Notes: generated by a model from the letters alone, not told the origin. Counted from the stretch's first letter, positions 33,728 through 43,556 are shown. The stretch is 64,000 nucleotides of DNA from Nonomuraea rhodomycinica (GCF_013363995.1 NZ_JABWGO010000001.1:1084087-1148086); one strand, 5' to 3'. Numbers and translations are program-made.

Positions 33728-36448
33728 GTGCTGGGGAGAGACGACGAGACGGATCTGCTCGAGTCGTTGCTGCGGCACGCCGCCGAGGGACGCGGCGGCG
33801 GGCTGATCCTCCTCGGAGAGCCGGGAATCGGCAAGACCACCCTGCTGTCCCACGCGGAGGAGCGGGCGGCCGGCTTCCTGGTGCTGCGCGCCGTCGGCGC
33901 CGCGCCCGAGTCCGATCTCGCGTACGCGACCCTGCACCAGTTGCTGTTCCCCGTGCTCGGCTCGGTGGACGAGCTGCCGGGCCCCCAGGCGCGGGCCCTG
34001 AACATCCTGTTCGGACGCGCGCATGGAGCACCACCCGATCCGTTCCTGGTGGCGTTGTCGACGCTGTCGTTGCTGTCGCTGCTGGCCGGCGCCCGCCCCG
34101 TGCTGTGCGTCGTCGACGACGCGCACTGGGCGGACCAGCCGACGCTGAAGACGCTGGCGTTCGTCGCCCGCCGCCTGGACGACGAGCCCGTCGCGCTGGC
34201 GCTGGCCGCGCGGGCCGACGAGGGGCACGACGCCGACCTGCCCGACGTGCGCCGCGTCCCGCTCATGGGCCTCGGCCGTGCGGCGGCCGAGGCGCTGCTC
34301 GCCGAGCGCCTGGGCGAGCGGCGGCTGACCGACAGCGAGCAGAACCACCTGCTGACCGCCACGGGCGGGAACCCCCTGGCCCTGATCGAGCTCGCCGGAA
34401 GACGTCCGCCCCCGGAGGGCACGCACGAGCCTCTCGCCATGACCGACGCGTTGCAGCGGTCGTTCCTGGCCAGGGTCCGGGCGCGGCACGCCGAGTCGCT
34501 GCCGCTGCTGCAGCTCATCGCCGCCCATGGCACGGGCGGCGTCGACACCCTGGAGAAGGCGGCCGCGACGCTGCGGGCGGACACCGGCCCGCTGCACCGC
34601 GCCGAGCTCGACGAGCTCCTGACCTACGACGGGACGCGGCTGGTGTTCCGGCACCCGCTGATCCGGTCCGCGATCTATCACAGCGCCACGCCTGACCGGC
34701 GGGCCGCCATCCATCGGGCCCTCGCCGCGGCCTTCGACAGCCTGGCCGACCAGCATCGCCGTGCCTGGCATCTCGGCCAGGCCGCCGTGGGACCCGACGA
34801 GCAGGCCGCCGAGGAGCTGGAGCGCTCGGCTGAGCAGGCCGCCCTGCGCGGTGGCCCCGCCGCGGCCATGGCCGCGTTGGCGCGGGCGGCCGAGCTCACC
34901 GCGGACGGTCCGCGGCGGGGACGGCGGCTGTGGTCCGCCGCGCACGCCGCCGCCCTGGGCGGGTTCACCGGGAAGGCGGCCGAACTGCTCGACCGGGCGG
35001 AGCGCGAGCCCCACCTCGACGAGGAGGACCGGATCCCGCTGGCCGTGATGCGCGCCATCGTGGCCGAGTTCGCCGGCTCGCCCGAGGACGCGATGGACCT
35101 CATCAGGCCGTGGATGCCCCGCGTGCTGCGCCTCGATCGGCGCCGGTTCACGCCCACCGTCGCGATGTACGCCGACCTGGGCAGCCGCGCCAACCGGCCC
35201 GGCGCATGGTCCGAGCTCGCCGGCTGGCTGGAGAACCTCGCGCTGGCGCCGGACGACCCGGAGGACGCGGTGCTGCTGCTCCTGCGCCGTGCTTGCCGGG
35301 CCCGTTCCGGCCGCGACGCGGCACCCGCCACGGCGGAGGAGGGCGCCGCGATCGGGTCGCTCACCGATCCGATCTTGATGACTCTGGCCGGAGCCCTGGC
35401 TCGCGGACTCGGCGAGCACGAGCTGAGCAGGCGCCTGTACCGCGACGCCGGCCGGCGGGCGCGTACCGACGGATCGCTGGGCGCGCTCGCCTGGAACCTG
35501 GAGTATCAGGCCGCCGACGAGATCGCGCGTGGCAGATTCGGCCTGGCCCAGGCGTATGCGGAGGAGGGCTACCAGTTCGCCAGGGAGGTGGGCCAGCCGA
35601 GTACGGCCTGCCGTAATCGGGGGCTGCTGGCCTTGTGCGCGGCCCTCCAGGGCCGTCCCGACGCCGCCGAACTCGCCGCGGACGTCCTGGCTGAGGCGAG
35701 CAGCCGCGGGCTGGCCGACGCGAGGTCCTATGCCCTGCGCGCGCTCGGCCTCATCGAGCTGGGCGCGGGCAGATATCGGGAGGCCGCGCGGCACCTGGAG
35801 GCGGTCGGCGACTGGGACACCGACACACCCCCGGACCTGGTCGTGGGAGTCGTCCCCGACCTCGTCGAAGCGCTGGTCCGCGCCGGCGAGCACGAGCGGG
35901 CGGCCACGGCCACGGCCCGCTACGTCGGGTGGGCCGGGCACGCGGTCTCGCCGGAGCCGGCCGCGCTCGCGGCCCGTTGCCGGGCGCTGATCAGCACCGA
36001 CGGCACCGCCGACGACCACTACGCGCAGAGCCTGAGGGTGCACGCCGCCCTGGACGCCCCGCTGGAGCATGCCAGGACCCAGCTGCTGCTCGGCGAGCGG
36101 TTGCGGCGTGACCGGCGACGTTCGGAGGCACAGCATCACCTGCGCGGCGCGGTGGAGACCTTCCGCCGGATCGGCGCGCTCGCCTGGGCCGGCCGTGCGC
36201 TGAGCGAGCTACGCGCGACAGGGGAGTCGGTACGCACCCCCGAAGCGGGAGCGTTGAGCACGCTCACCGCGCAGGAGCTGCGCATCGCGCTGGCCGTCGG
36301 CGAAGGGTTGACCAACCGGGAGATCGCCGCCCAGCTGTTCCTCAGCCCGCGGACGGTGGACTACCACCTGCGCAAGGTCTTCCAGAAGACCGACATCACC
36401 TCGCGGGCCGAGCTCATGCGGCTGGTCCTCGCCGAGCGCCCGGCCTGA
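33728..36448 (+). CDS. LAL-type LuxR regulator (AAA/STAND ATPase)
   Basis: 906 residues. I prefer GTG 33728, giving MLGRDDETDLLESLL at the usual family N-terminus; an in-frame TTG at 33692 is possible but less likely. Walker A GEPGIGKTT is at 30-38, Walker B VLCVVDDAHWAD near 130. A TPR-like helical region (about 430-830) follows. A C-terminal LuxR HTH reads LTAQELRIALAVGEGLTNREIAAQLFLSPRTVDYHL. There is no clear ribosome site next to the GTG, so a leaderless start is possible. LAL proteins often control secondary metabolism or sugar use; the next gene, a DHA2 transporter, is a candidate target. Confidence 0.85.
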   Translation: MLGRDDETDLLESLLRHAAEGRGGGLILLGEPGIGKTTLLSHAEERAAGFLVLRAVGAAPESDLAYATLHQLLFPVLGSVDELPGPQARALNILFGRAHGAPPDPFLVALSTLSLLSLLAGARPVLCVVDDAHWADQPTLKTLAFVARRLDDEPVALALAARADEGHDADLPDVRRVPLMGLGRAAAEALLAERLGERRLTDSEQNHLLTATGGNPLALIELAGRRPPPEGTHEPLAMTDALQRSFLARVRARHAESLPLLQLIAAHGTGGVDTLEKAAATLRADTGPLHRAELDELLTYDGTRLVFRHPLIRSAIYHSATPDRRAAIHRALAAAFDSLADQHRRAWHLGQAAVGPDEQAAEELERSAEQAALRGGPAAAMAALARAAELTADGPRRGRRLWSAAHAAALGGFTGKAAELLDRAEREPHLDEEDRIPLAVMRAIVAEFAGSPEDAMDLIRPWMPRVLRLDRRRFTPTVAMYADLGSRANRPGAWSELAGWLENLALAPDDPEDAVLLLLRRACRARSGRDAAPATAEEGAAIGSLTDPILMTLAGALARGLGEHELSRRLYRDAGRRARTDGSLGALAWNLEYQAADEIARGRFGLAQAYAEEGYQFAREVGQPSTACRNRGLLALCAALQGRPDAAELAADVLAEASSRGLADARSYALRALGLIELGAGRYREAARHLEAVGDWDTDTPPDLVVGVVPDLVEALVRAGEHERAATATARYVGWAGHAVSPEPAALAARCRALISTDGTADDHYAQSLRVHAALDAPLEHARTQLLLGERLRRDRRRSEAQHHLRGAVETFRRIGALAWAGRALSELRATGESVRTPEAGALSTLTAQELRIALAVGEGLTNREIAAQLFLSPRTVDYHLRKVFQKTDITSRAELMRLVLAERPA

Positions 36449-36513
36449 CACCGCCTGACACCGTCTGAGACCACTGAGACCGACTGCGATCGGCTGAGAC
36501 CGGCTGAGACCGG
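36445..36513. repeat. Short degenerate tandem repeats (about 10 bp x 7)
   Basis: Seven 9-10-bp units related to CTGAGACCGG run directly from the LAL stop codon. The last two are identical and the middle ones differ by one or two bases. They lie in the 163-bp gap before the DHA2 transporter. The pattern looks like replication slippage or a decaying iteron. Confidence 0.7.
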
Positions 36514-36611
36514 CGACTTCACTGATTCGGCGACCGCCGGCGCCTTCCTACCGTTGGCGACGTCATGGTCCTCGCGTCAGGACTGTCAGAACCCGCTGAA
36601 GGAGGACGTCC

Positions 36612-38165
36612 GTGTCGTCCGCAGAGACAATCCCGGGGGCGCGCACCGGCGCCAGAGCCTGGCTCGGGCTGGCCGTGCTGGTCCTGCCCGCCATGTTGTT
36701 GTTCATGATGCTGACCGTCTTGTTCCTGGCCATTCCCCAGATGTCCGCGGACCTGAAGCCGAGCAGCACCCAGACGTTGTGGATCATCGACATCTACGGC
36801 TTTCTCATGGCCGGGCTCCTGGTCACCATGGGCACCCTGGGCGACCGCATCGGTCACCGCCGGCTGCTGATCGCGGGCGCGGCCGTCTTCGCCGTCGTGT
36901 CGGTCGTCGCCGCCAACACCTCGGACCCCGCCCTGATGATCGTCTGGCGGGCGCTGCTGGGTATCGCCGCGGCCACCCAGATGCCCGCCACCCTGGGACT
37001 GATCTTCTCCACCTTCGCCGACCCGCGGCAGCGCGGCATCGCCGTCGGCGTCTGGTCGGGCGGCATCGCCGTCGGCACCGGGCTCGGCCCGGTGATCGGC
37101 GGCGCGCTGCTGGAGGCGTTCTCCTGGCGCGCGGCCTTCCTCGTCGCGGTGCCCGTCATGGCGGTCGTCGTGATCGGAGCTCCGCTGCTGCTGCCCAACC
37201 CCCGCAACCCGGCCGCCGGTCGCCTGGACCTGTTCAGCGTGCTGCTGTCGCTGGCGACGCTGCTGCCGATCGTCTACGGCGTCAAGGAGCTGGCCCGGCC
37301 CGACTCGCTGCCGCCCGCGCTGGCCGGCATCGCGGCGGGGCTGGCGTTCGGCGCGTGGTTCGTGCTGCGGCAGTTGCGCCTGCCCGAGCCGCTGCTGGAC
37401 GTGCGGCTGTTCGCCAACCGCACGGTCGGCGGCGCGCTGGGCGTCTTCCTGCTGGCGGCCACCGCGCTCGGCGGCGTCTACCTGCTGTTCACCCAGTACC
37501 TGCAGCTCGTCGAGGGGCTCTCCCCGCTCAGGGCCGGGTTGTGGGTGCTGCCCGGGGCCGCGCTGCTGGTGGTCGTCTCCACCCTCTCCCCCGCTCTGGT
37601 ACGGCGTGTCCGTCCCGGTCACCTGATCGCGGCCGGGCTGGCCGTGCAGGTGATCGGCTACCTGACGCTCACTCAGGTCGACGCCGCCGGCGGGCTTCCG
37701 CTGCTGGTCGCGGGCTTCGTCGTGCTGTATCCGGCTGTCGCGCCGTCCATGGCCCTGACCACGAACCTGGTGGTCGCCTCCGTGCCGCCGCAGAAGGCGG
37801 GGGCGGCCTCCGGGCTGGCCACCACCTGCAGCGACCTGGGCATCTCGCTCGGCATCGCGATCATCGGCAGCATCGCCGCCGCCGTCTACCGCGCCCAGGT
37901 CGCCACCACGATCCCGACCGGCCTGCCGCCCGGGGCCTCCGCGGCCGGCCGCGAGAGCCTGGACGGCGCGGTCTCGGCCGCGCGGAGCCTGCCGGCCGAA
38001 GCCGCCACGGCGCTGCTCACCCCGGCCCGCGACGCCTTCACCAGCGGGCTCAACACCGCCGCCGTGATCGCCGCGGCCATCGCAGCCGGCGCGGCGATCC
38101 TGGCGATCGCCAAGCTCCGCCACATCCCCGCGACCGGCCCCGCCGCCGAGGCCGAGCAGTCGTGA
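36612..38165 (+). CDS. DHA2-family MFS drug transporter
   Basis: 517 residues, about 14 TM segments, QacA/SmvA-like. Motif A appears as GTLGDRIGHRRLL, motif C as VIGGALLEAFSWR. GTG 36612 follows GAAGGAGGA. It exports drugs or metabolites by proton antiport. It is 28 nt before a MalY/PatB gene on the same strand, so they are probably an operon. The preceding LAL regulator may control it. Confidence 0.9.
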   Translation: MSSAETIPGARTGARAWLGLAVLVLPAMLLFMMLTVLFLAIPQMSADLKPSSTQTLWIIDIYGFLMAGLLVTMGTLGDRIGHRRLLIAGAAVFAVVSVVAANTSDPALMIVWRALLGIAAATQMPATLGLIFSTFADPRQRGIAVGVWSGGIAVGTGLGPVIGGALLEAFSWRAAFLVAVPVMAVVVIGAPLLLPNPRNPAAGRLDLFSVLLSLATLLPIVYGVKELARPDSLPPALAGIAAGLAFGAWFVLRQLRLPEPLLDVRLFANRTVGGALGVFLLAATALGGVYLLFTQYLQLVEGLSPLRAGLWVLPGAALLVVVSTLSPALVRRVRPGHLIAAGLAVQVIGYLTLTQVDAAGGLPLLVAGFVVLYPAVAPSMALTTNLVVASVPPQKAGAASGLATTCSDLGISLGIAIIGSIAAAVYRAQVATTIPTGLPPGASAAGRESLDGAVSAARSLPAEAATALLTPARDAFTSGLNTAAVIAAAIAAGAAILAIAKLRHIPATGPAAEAEQS

Positions 38166-38193
38166 CGCATCCATTCGCGAAAGAAGTCCCCTG

Positions 38194-39384
38194 TTGACCA
38201 CGGACCCGAACACCGTCCTCACCGCCTGCAGCACCGAGCAGCTCCTCCAGCGGCGCAGCGTCAAGTGGCGGGAGTTCCCGCCGGACGTCCTGCCCCTGCG
38301 CATCGCCGAGATGGACACCCCGCTCGCCGAGCCCATCTCCTCGGCGCTGATCGCCGCCGTCGGACGCGGCGACACCGGTTACGCGCTCGCCGGCCGGCTC
38401 CCCGAGGCCTTCGCCGGCTTCGCCGCACGACACTACGGCTGGAACCCCGAGCCGTCCGCCGCGCGCCTGGTCCCGGACGTCATGTCCGGCATCGTGGAGA
38501 TCCTGCGGATCATCTCCGAGCCCGGCGACCGCGTGGTCGTCAACACCCCCGGATACCCGCCGTTCTTCTACTGGATCGAGCGCATCGGCCGCCAGGTGGT
38601 CCCCAGCCCGCTGGCCGCCGGGCCGGACGGGCCGCGCCTGGACCTGGACCGGCTGGAGCGCGACTTCGCCGCCGGCGCGCGGGCGTACCTGCTCTGCAAC
38701 CCGCACAACCCCACCGGCCTGGTCCTCACCCGCGAGGAGCTGGCGCAGGTGGCCGCGCTGGCCGACCGCCACGACGTGCGGGTCGTCGTGGACGAGATCC
38801 TCGCCCCTCTCACCTACCCCGGCCACCGGCACGTCCCGTTCCCGTCCCTGGACAGCCCGGCCGCGGCCCGCTCCGTCGCCCTCGTCTCGGCCTCCAAGGC
38901 CTGGAACATCGCCGGGCTCAAGGCCGCGCTCGCGGTGCCCGGGCCGGACGCCCGCGCCGAGGTGGCGGCGATCCACGAGGAGGTCAGCGAGGGCGCCGGC
39001 CTGTTCGGCGTGCTCGCCTCCGAGGCGGCCTTCACCCATGGTCGCCCCTGGCTCCAGGAGGTGATCGCCGGCCTGGACGAGAACCGCCGCAGCCTGGCCG
39101 CCCAGCTCGCCGACCGCCTGCCCGGCATCGCTTATCACCTGCCCCAGGCGGGCTACGTGGCCTGGCTCGACTGCCGCGCGCTCGGCTGGGGCGCCGACCC
39201 CGCTCAGATCTTCCTGCGTCACGGCAGGGTCGGCCTGTCGTCCGGCACCAGGTTCGGGCCGCCCGGGCAGGGGTTCGTCCGCCTCAACTTCGCCACCGCG
39301 CCGGACCGGCTCACCGAGGCCGTTCACCGCATGGCCATCGCCCGCGATCGGGTGGGTGACCATCCCCGTTCACGTGACCTCTGA
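38194..39384 (+). CDS. MalY/PatB-type PLP C-S lyase or aminotransferase
   Basis: 396 residues, fold-type I PLP enzyme. The PLP lysine is Lys235 in SASKAWNIAG; NPHNPTG (169-175) and the IAEMDTP N-terminus are typical for MalY/PatB cystathionine beta-lyases. Such enzymes cleave cysteine S-conjugates or cystathionine to pyruvate, ammonia and a thiol. The start is TTG 38194 with only a weak AAAGAAG upstream. The gene follows a drug transporter and precedes, convergently, a LysR regulator. The physiological substrate cannot be told from sequence. Confidence 0.85.
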   Translation: MTTDPNTVLTACSTEQLLQRRSVKWREFPPDVLPLRIAEMDTPLAEPISSALIAAVGRGDTGYALAGRLPEAFAGFAARHYGWNPEPSAARLVPDVMSGIVEILRIISEPGDRVVVNTPGYPPFFYWIERIGRQVVPSPLAAGPDGPRLDLDRLERDFAAGARAYLLCNPHNPTGLVLTREELAQVAALADRHDVRVVVDEILAPLTYPGHRHVPFPSLDSPAAARSVALVSASKAWNIAGLKAALAVPGPDARAEVAAIHEEVSEGAGLFGVLASEAAFTHGRPWLQEVIAGLDENRRSLAAQLADRLPGIAYHLPQAGYVAWLDCRALGWGADPAQIFLRHGRVGLSSGTRFGPPGQGFVRLNFATAPDRLTEAVHRMAIARDRVGDHPRSRDL

Positions 39385-39416
39385 CTGAGGAAGGCGGACG
39401 GCCGACCCGGATCGCC

Positions 39417-40316
39417 CTAGTCGTGTCCGGCCAGGTCGACAAAGGCCCGGCCCTGCGGGGAGAGGCGATCGCGGCGCCAGACCAGCGCCAGTCGCCGGCT
39501 CGGGGCGGGCGGCCGCAGGGGGACGGCGACCACGTGCGGGTGGGCCCGCTCTGCGGCCGACCGGGGCATGAGGGCCACTCCGAAACCGTGCCGGACCAGA
39601 TCGACCAGCACGGTGAGCTCGTCGCTCTCGGCCCTGACCTCGGGGAGGAAGCCTTCCTCGGCACAGGCGGCCTCGAGTGCGGCGCGCAGCCCGGTGCCCC
39701 AGGTGAGGGTGACCATCGGCTCGCCACGCAGGTCGGACAGGCTCATTGATGCCTGCGCGGCGAGCGGATGCCCGGGGGCGACCACGATCACGAGTGGCTC
39801 CTCGGCGACGTCGCGGGTCGCCAGGCCGGCCGGCAGACGCTGTCCGGCCGGTCCTGCGGGAAGGCGGGTGCCGAGAACACCGATGACGGCCGCGTCCAAG
39901 GCGCCCGCCACCACCTGCGCCGTCAGCTCCTCCGGAGCGCCGGTGCGCAGGGTGAGCCGGACGCCGGGATGACGGCGCCGGAAGCATGCGAGGTGATCCA
40001 GCAGCGACGACGGCGGCGAAGAAACGGTCCCCACCATGAGCTGCCCGGCCAGGACGCCGTGCAGCGCGGTGACCGCGTCCCGTCCAGAGGCTGCCGCATC
40101 GACGGCCGCACGGGCGTGCGGAAGGAAGGCCTCCCCCGCCGGGGTCAGCCGGATCCGGCGCCCGGACCGGTCGAAGAGCCGCTCTCCGAGCTCGCGTTCG
40201 AGTTGCGCGATCTGCTGGCTGATCGCGGGCTGGGCGACGTGGACGCGAGCGGCGGCGCGGGTGAAGCTGCCCTCTTCCACGATGGCCAGCAGATAGTGCA
40301 ACTGACGCAGTTCCAT
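39417..40316 (-). CDS. LysR-family transcriptional regulator
   Basis: 299 residues. The N-terminal HTH (1-60) reads MELRQLHYLLAIVEEGSFTR and VAQPAISQQIAQLERELGERLFDR. The rest is a periplasmic-binding-like effector domain ending in LSPQGRAFVDLAGHD. The start codon lies inside a perfect ATAAGG-CTC-CCTTAT repeat, suggesting autorepression. Its target could be the convergent MalY gene or the divergent two-TM peptide. Confidence 0.92.
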   Translation of the reverse strand: MELRQLHYLLAIVEEGSFTRAAARVHVAQPAISQQIAQLERELGERLFDRSGRRIRLTPAGEAFLPHARAAVDAAASGRDAVTALHGVLAGQLMVGTVSSPPSSLLDHLACFRRRHPGVRLTLRTGAPEELTAQVVAGALDAAVIGVLGTRLPAGPAGQRLPAGLATRDVAEEPLVIVVAPGHPLAAQASMSLSDLRGEPMVTLTWGTGLRAALEAACAEEGFLPEVRAESDELTVLVDLVRHGFGVALMPRSAAERAHPHVVAVPLRPPAPSRRLALVWRRDRLSPQGRAFVDLAGHD

Positions 40317-40329
40317 AAGGCTCCCTTAT
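40315..40329. promoter_or_regulatory. ATAAGG-CTC-CCTTAT repeat overlapping LysR start
   Basis: A perfect 6-3-6 palindrome that includes the LysR start codon (40314-40316). It fits the short dyad (T-N11-A) of LysR operators and would block both the lysR start and the divergent promoter. Confidence 0.5.
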
Positions 40330-40424
40330 GAGAGGGCAGAGGAACCATATCTTGGACTTGTGCGACGGAGAACGGCAGGGTGTAGCCACACCCAACCGTC
40401 CCGATCCGTCCAGGGAGGCGGCCG

Positions 40425-40628
40425 ATGTCCCGTCATCACCAGGCCCTGATGGTGTGGGTCGCAGTCTTGCCGACCCTCACCGTCGTACAGCTCGCCCTCA
40501 GCGGCCTCTTGGAGGCGGTCCCGCCGCTCCTGCGCCCCCCGGTCGTCGCCACCGTGGTGGTGCCCATCGTCGTCTACGTGCTGCTGCCGCTGCTGCAGCG
40601 GGTGCGCAGCCGGGTGACCAAGCGCTGA
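40425..40628 (+). CDS. Two-TM small membrane protein
   Basis: 67 residues with two hydrophobic helices (about 8-28 and 35-59) and a basic C-terminal tail (QRVRSRVTKR). ATG 40425 is 108 nt from the LysR start in the divergent direction, so it may be the LysR target. No catalytic motifs. It may be a regulatory or subunit peptide of a membrane complex. I do not recognise a named family. Confidence 0.65.
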   Translation: MSRHHQALMVWVAVLPTLTVVQLALSGLLEAVPPLLRPPVVATVVVPIVVYVLLPLLQRVRSRVTKR

Positions 40629-40654
40629 ACCGCCGCGCGCCCCCCTCGATATCC

Positions 40655-40670
40655 ACCCCCTCAAGGGGTA
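40655..40670. promoter_or_regulatory. CsoR-like box upstream of the Cu ATPase
   Basis: ACCCCCTCAAGGGGTA, a degenerate CsoR-type dyad, 36 nt before the ATPase start. It resembles the boxes near csoR at 43.4-43.6 kb, suggesting one copper sensor controls both. Confidence 0.45.
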
Positions 40671-40706
40671 GGGACAGCTAGAGCCAGGCGTGTGGGGGGA
40701 CCGTTC

Positions 40707-43094
40707 ATGAGCGACCACACCCGGGGGCACCATGACCGAGGAAAGGAACGCAGCACCGCGATCCTGGACGTCAGCGGGCTGCAGTGGGCCTCCGAGCAGA
40801 ACGTCGTCGCCGCCCGGCTGGGCCGCCGCCCCGGTGTGCTGCGCGTGGAGGCCAACCCCGTCGCCCAGACGGCGACGGTGAGCTTCGACCCGCGCCGGAC
40901 CTCTCTCGCCGAGTTGCGCGCATGGGTGATCGAGTGCGGGTATCACTGCGCCGGGCAGTCGGTCCCCTCCCACATCTGCGATCCGATGGCCGAGCCCGAC
41001 CCGCCGGGCACGGCTCCGGCGGAGGCTCCGCACGCCGGTCACCCGGCTCACACGGAAGAGGAGGCCTCCCCCCACGACCGGATGGGGCACGGCGGGCATG
41101 CCGGCATGTCGATGGCCTCCATGGTGGCCGACATGCGGAACCGCTTCCTGGTCGCCGCGCTCTTCTCCATCCCGATCGTGCTGTGGTCGCCGATCGGCAC
41201 CGAGGTGTTCGGGCTGGACCTGCCCGTCCCGTTCGGGCTTCGCCAAGACGTGTGGGCGCTGCTGCTCAGCCTGCCCGTGATCTTCTACTCGTGCTGGATC
41301 TTCTTCGACGGAGCGGTACGGGCGCTTCGGGCACGGACCCTGGACATGATGGTGCTGGTGGCCGTCGCGGTCGGCGCGGGCTGGCTGTACTCGCTCATCG
41401 TGACCCTCACCGGGGGCGGCGAGGTGTTCTACGAGGCCGCGACCGTGCTCGCCGCTTTCGTGCTGCTCGGCCACTGGTTCGAGATGCGGGCACGGGGTGG
41501 CGCCAACGACGCCATCCGCGCCCTGCTCGACCTGGCGCCCCCGAAGGCGACCGTCATGCGCGGCGGCCAGGCCGTCGAGGTGCCGACGGCCGAGGTGACG
41601 GTCGGCGACCTGCTCCTGGTACGCCCCGGCGCGAAGATCCCGGTCGACGGAACGGTCGAGGAGGGCCAGAGCGAGGTCGACGAGTCGATGGTCACCGGTG
41701 AGAGCCTGCCGGTGCACAAGGAGGCCGGCTCGGCGGTCGTCGGCGCGACCATCAACCGCAACGGCACCCTGCGGGTACGTGCCACCAAGGTCGGGGCGGA
41801 CACCGCGCTGGCACAGATCGTCAAGCTGGTCCAGCAGGCTCAGAACTCCAAGGCGCCGGGACAGCGGCTGGCCGATCGGGCGGCGTTCTGGCTGGTGCTG
41901 GTCGCCTTGGCCGGGGGCGCTCTCACGTTCGCGGTCTGGCTGCTGCCGGCCGGTCAGCCGTTCGGCGTCGCGATCCTGTTCGCCATCACGGTCGTGGTCA
42001 TCACCTGCCCGGACGCGCTGGGCCTGGCGACCCCCACGGCGATCATGGTCGGCACCGGCCTCGGAGCCAGGCGCGGGGTGCTGTTCAAGAACGCGATGGC
42101 GCTGGAGACCTCCGCCCGCGTCCAGGTCGTGGTCATGGACAAGACCGGCACCTTGACCAAGGGCGAGCCGGAGGTCACCGACGTCGTCGTCGGCGACACC
42201 GTGACGCAGGAGGAGCTGCTGCGCCTGGTCGCGGCCGTGGAGCGGGAGTCGGAGCATCCGCTGGCCGAGGCGATCGTCCGGCACGCCGGCGATCTGGGCC
42301 TGGAGCCGAGGAGAGCCGAGCGATTCGAGAACGTCCCGGGCCATGGCGCCGTCGCGGAGGTCGGCGGCCGGAAGGTGGCGGTCGGCAACCGCCGGCTGAT
42401 GGAGCGCGAGGGTGTGCCGCTCGGGAAGCTGGCGGGCAGGAGGCAGGAGCTGGCGGAGGGCGGCCGTACGGCCGTCATGGTCGCCGTCGACGGCACGGCG
42501 GCCGGGGTCGTCGGCATCGCCGACGCGGCCCGCGAAACCTCACCGGCGGCGGTGGCCGCTCTGCACGAGCTCGGCGTCGAGGTGGTCATGCTCACGGGGG
42601 ACAATGCCGCCACCGCCGAACGGATCGCCCGGCAGCTCGGCATCGACACCGTGATCGCCGAGGTGCTGCCGGGAGACAAGGCGGCCAAGGTGGCCGAGCT
42701 TCAGGGGGGCGGGCGCAAGGTCGCCATGGTGGGAGACGGCGTCAACGACGCGCCGGCTCTGGCCCGGGCCGATCTGGGCATCGCCATCGGGGCCGGCACC
42801 GACGTGGCCATCGAGACGGCCGACGTGGTGCTGATGCGGTCGGATCCGCTGGACGTCCCCACGGCGCTCCGGATCGGCCGGGGCACCCTGCGCAAGATGC
42901 GGCAGAACCTCGGCTGGGCGATCGGCTACAACGCGCTCGCGCTGCCCGTCGCCGCCGGAGTGTTCCAGCCGGCGTTCGGGCTCGTCCTCCGGCCGGAGAT
43001 CGCCGCGCTGTCGATGTCCGGCTCCAGCCTCATCGTCGCCGTCAACGCCTTGGCGCTCAAACGACTGCGTCTGCCCGGCGCGCACGTCCGCTGA
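40707..43094 (+). CDS. P1B-type heavy-metal ATPase with CPD motif
   Basis: 795 residues from ATG 40707, with GGGGGGA 6 nt upstream. The N-terminal HMA-like domain (20-80) lacks the CxxC loop; instead it ends with Cys77, Cys81 and Cys91. A His/Met-rich stretch ([10 protein letters not shown], 128-137) and a P1B core follow: TGES, DKTGT with Asp478, and the C-terminal MSGSS element typical of CopA. The sixth TM motif is CPD (Cys434-Pro435-Asp436, [10 protein letters not shown]), where Cu(I) pumps have CPC. This changes the metal-coordination site and the specificity is uncertain. Convergent with csoR. Confidence 0.9.
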   Translation: MSDHTRGHHDRGKERSTAILDVSGLQWASEQNVVAARLGRRPGVLRVEANPVAQTATVSFDPRRTSLAELRAWVIECGYHCAGQSVPSHICDPMAEPDPPGTAPAEAPHAGHPAHTEEEASPHDRMGHGGHAGMSMASMVADMRNRFLVAALFSIPIVLWSPIGTEVFGLDLPVPFGLRQDVWALLLSLPVIFYSCWIFFDGAVRALRARTLDMMVLVAVAVGAGWLYSLIVTLTGGGEVFYEAATVLAAFVLLGHWFEMRARGGANDAIRALLDLAPPKATVMRGGQAVEVPTAEVTVGDLLLVRPGAKIPVDGTVEEGQSEVDESMVTGESLPVHKEAGSAVVGATINRNGTLRVRATKVGADTALAQIVKLVQQAQNSKAPGQRLADRAAFWLVLVALAGGALTFAVWLLPAGQPFGVAILFAITVVVITCPDALGLATPTAIMVGTGLGARRGVLFKNAMALETSARVQVVVMDKTGTLTKGEPEVTDVVVGDTVTQEELLRLVAAVERESEHPLAEAIVRHAGDLGLEPRRAERFENVPGHGAVAEVGGRKVAVGNRRLMEREGVPLGKLAGRRQELAEGGRTAVMVAVDGTAAGVVGIADAARETSPAAVAALHELGVEVVMLTGDNAATAERIARQLGIDTVIAEVLPGDKAAKVAELQGGGRKVAMVGDGVNDAPALARADLGIAIGAGTDVAIETADVVLMRSDPLDVPTALRIGRGTLRKMRQNLGWAIGYNALALPVAAGVFQPAFGLVLRPEIAALSMSGSSLIVAVNALALKRLRLPGAHVR

Positions 43095-43117
43095 GACATC
43101 GGGCCGGTCCGGCGCGG

Positions 43118-43399
43118 TCAGGAACGGACGAGTCTGGCGATGGCGTCGGTGGCTTCCTTGACCTTCGCCTGAGCCTCCGGGCCGCCCTTCAGCGTCGCCT
43201 CAGCGACGCAGTGGGCCAGGTGCTCTTCGAGCAGCGACAGGGAGAACGACCGCAGCGCGCTGGTGGCCGCCGACACCTGGGTCAGGATGTCGATGCAGTA
43301 CTTGTCCTCGTCCACCATGCGCTGAAGGCCGCGGATCTGGCCTTCGACGCGGCGCAGTCGCACCGCGCTGTCGTGCTTGATGGTGGCATGTCCGGGCAT
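43118..43399 (-). CDS. csoR: CsoR-family copper-sensing repressor
   Basis: 93 residues, all-helical CsoR/RcnR family. The Cu(I)-site fingerprint is Cys35 (YCIDIL), His60 and Cys64 (EEHLAHC), the C-H-C pattern of copper CsoR. RRVEGQIRGLQRMV is the family N-terminal helix. Dimeric or tetrameric CsoR releases DNA when Cu(I) binds. It is convergent with the P1B ATPase and divergent from a DHA2 transporter, with several ATACC...GGTAT-type boxes in its promoter region, so both neighbours are likely part of its regulon. Confidence 0.92.
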   Translation of the reverse strand: MPGHATIKHDSAVRLRRVEGQIRGLQRMVDEDKYCIDILTQVSAATSALRSFSLSLLEEHLAHCVAEATLKGGPEAQAKVKEATDAIARLVRS

Positions 43400-43436
43400 G
43401 TCGTTCCTCCCTCGGGCTCCTCACCCAGAAAACACT

Positions 43437-43453
43437 ATACCCCCCTACCGTAT
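43437..43453. promoter_or_regulatory. CsoR-type box 1
   Basis: ATACCCCCCTACCGTAT: ATAC and GTAT ends with a C/G-rich core. It is 37 nt upstream of csoR, the position for autorepression. Confidence 0.55.
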
Positions 43454-43486
43454 TGCGACGACGGCGCTCGTCATCCGCCTTGACAT

Positions 43487-43503
43487 ATACCCCTGGGTGG
43501 TAT
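43487..43503. promoter_or_regulatory. CsoR-type box 2
   Basis: ATACCCCTGGGTGGTAT, best conserved of the group, with ATACC/GGTAT ends. Confidence 0.6.
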
Positions 43504-43521
43504 TTATTACCGGTCACCGCG

Positions 43522-43538
43522 ATACCCCTCATAGGTAT
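43522..43538. promoter_or_regulatory. CsoR-type box 3
   Basis: ATACCCCTCATAGGTAT, ATACC/GGTAT ends, about 35 nt from box 2 centre to centre. Together they could support cooperative binding. Confidence 0.6.
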
Positions 43539-43556
43539 CGAGGAACCAGTTGGGCT

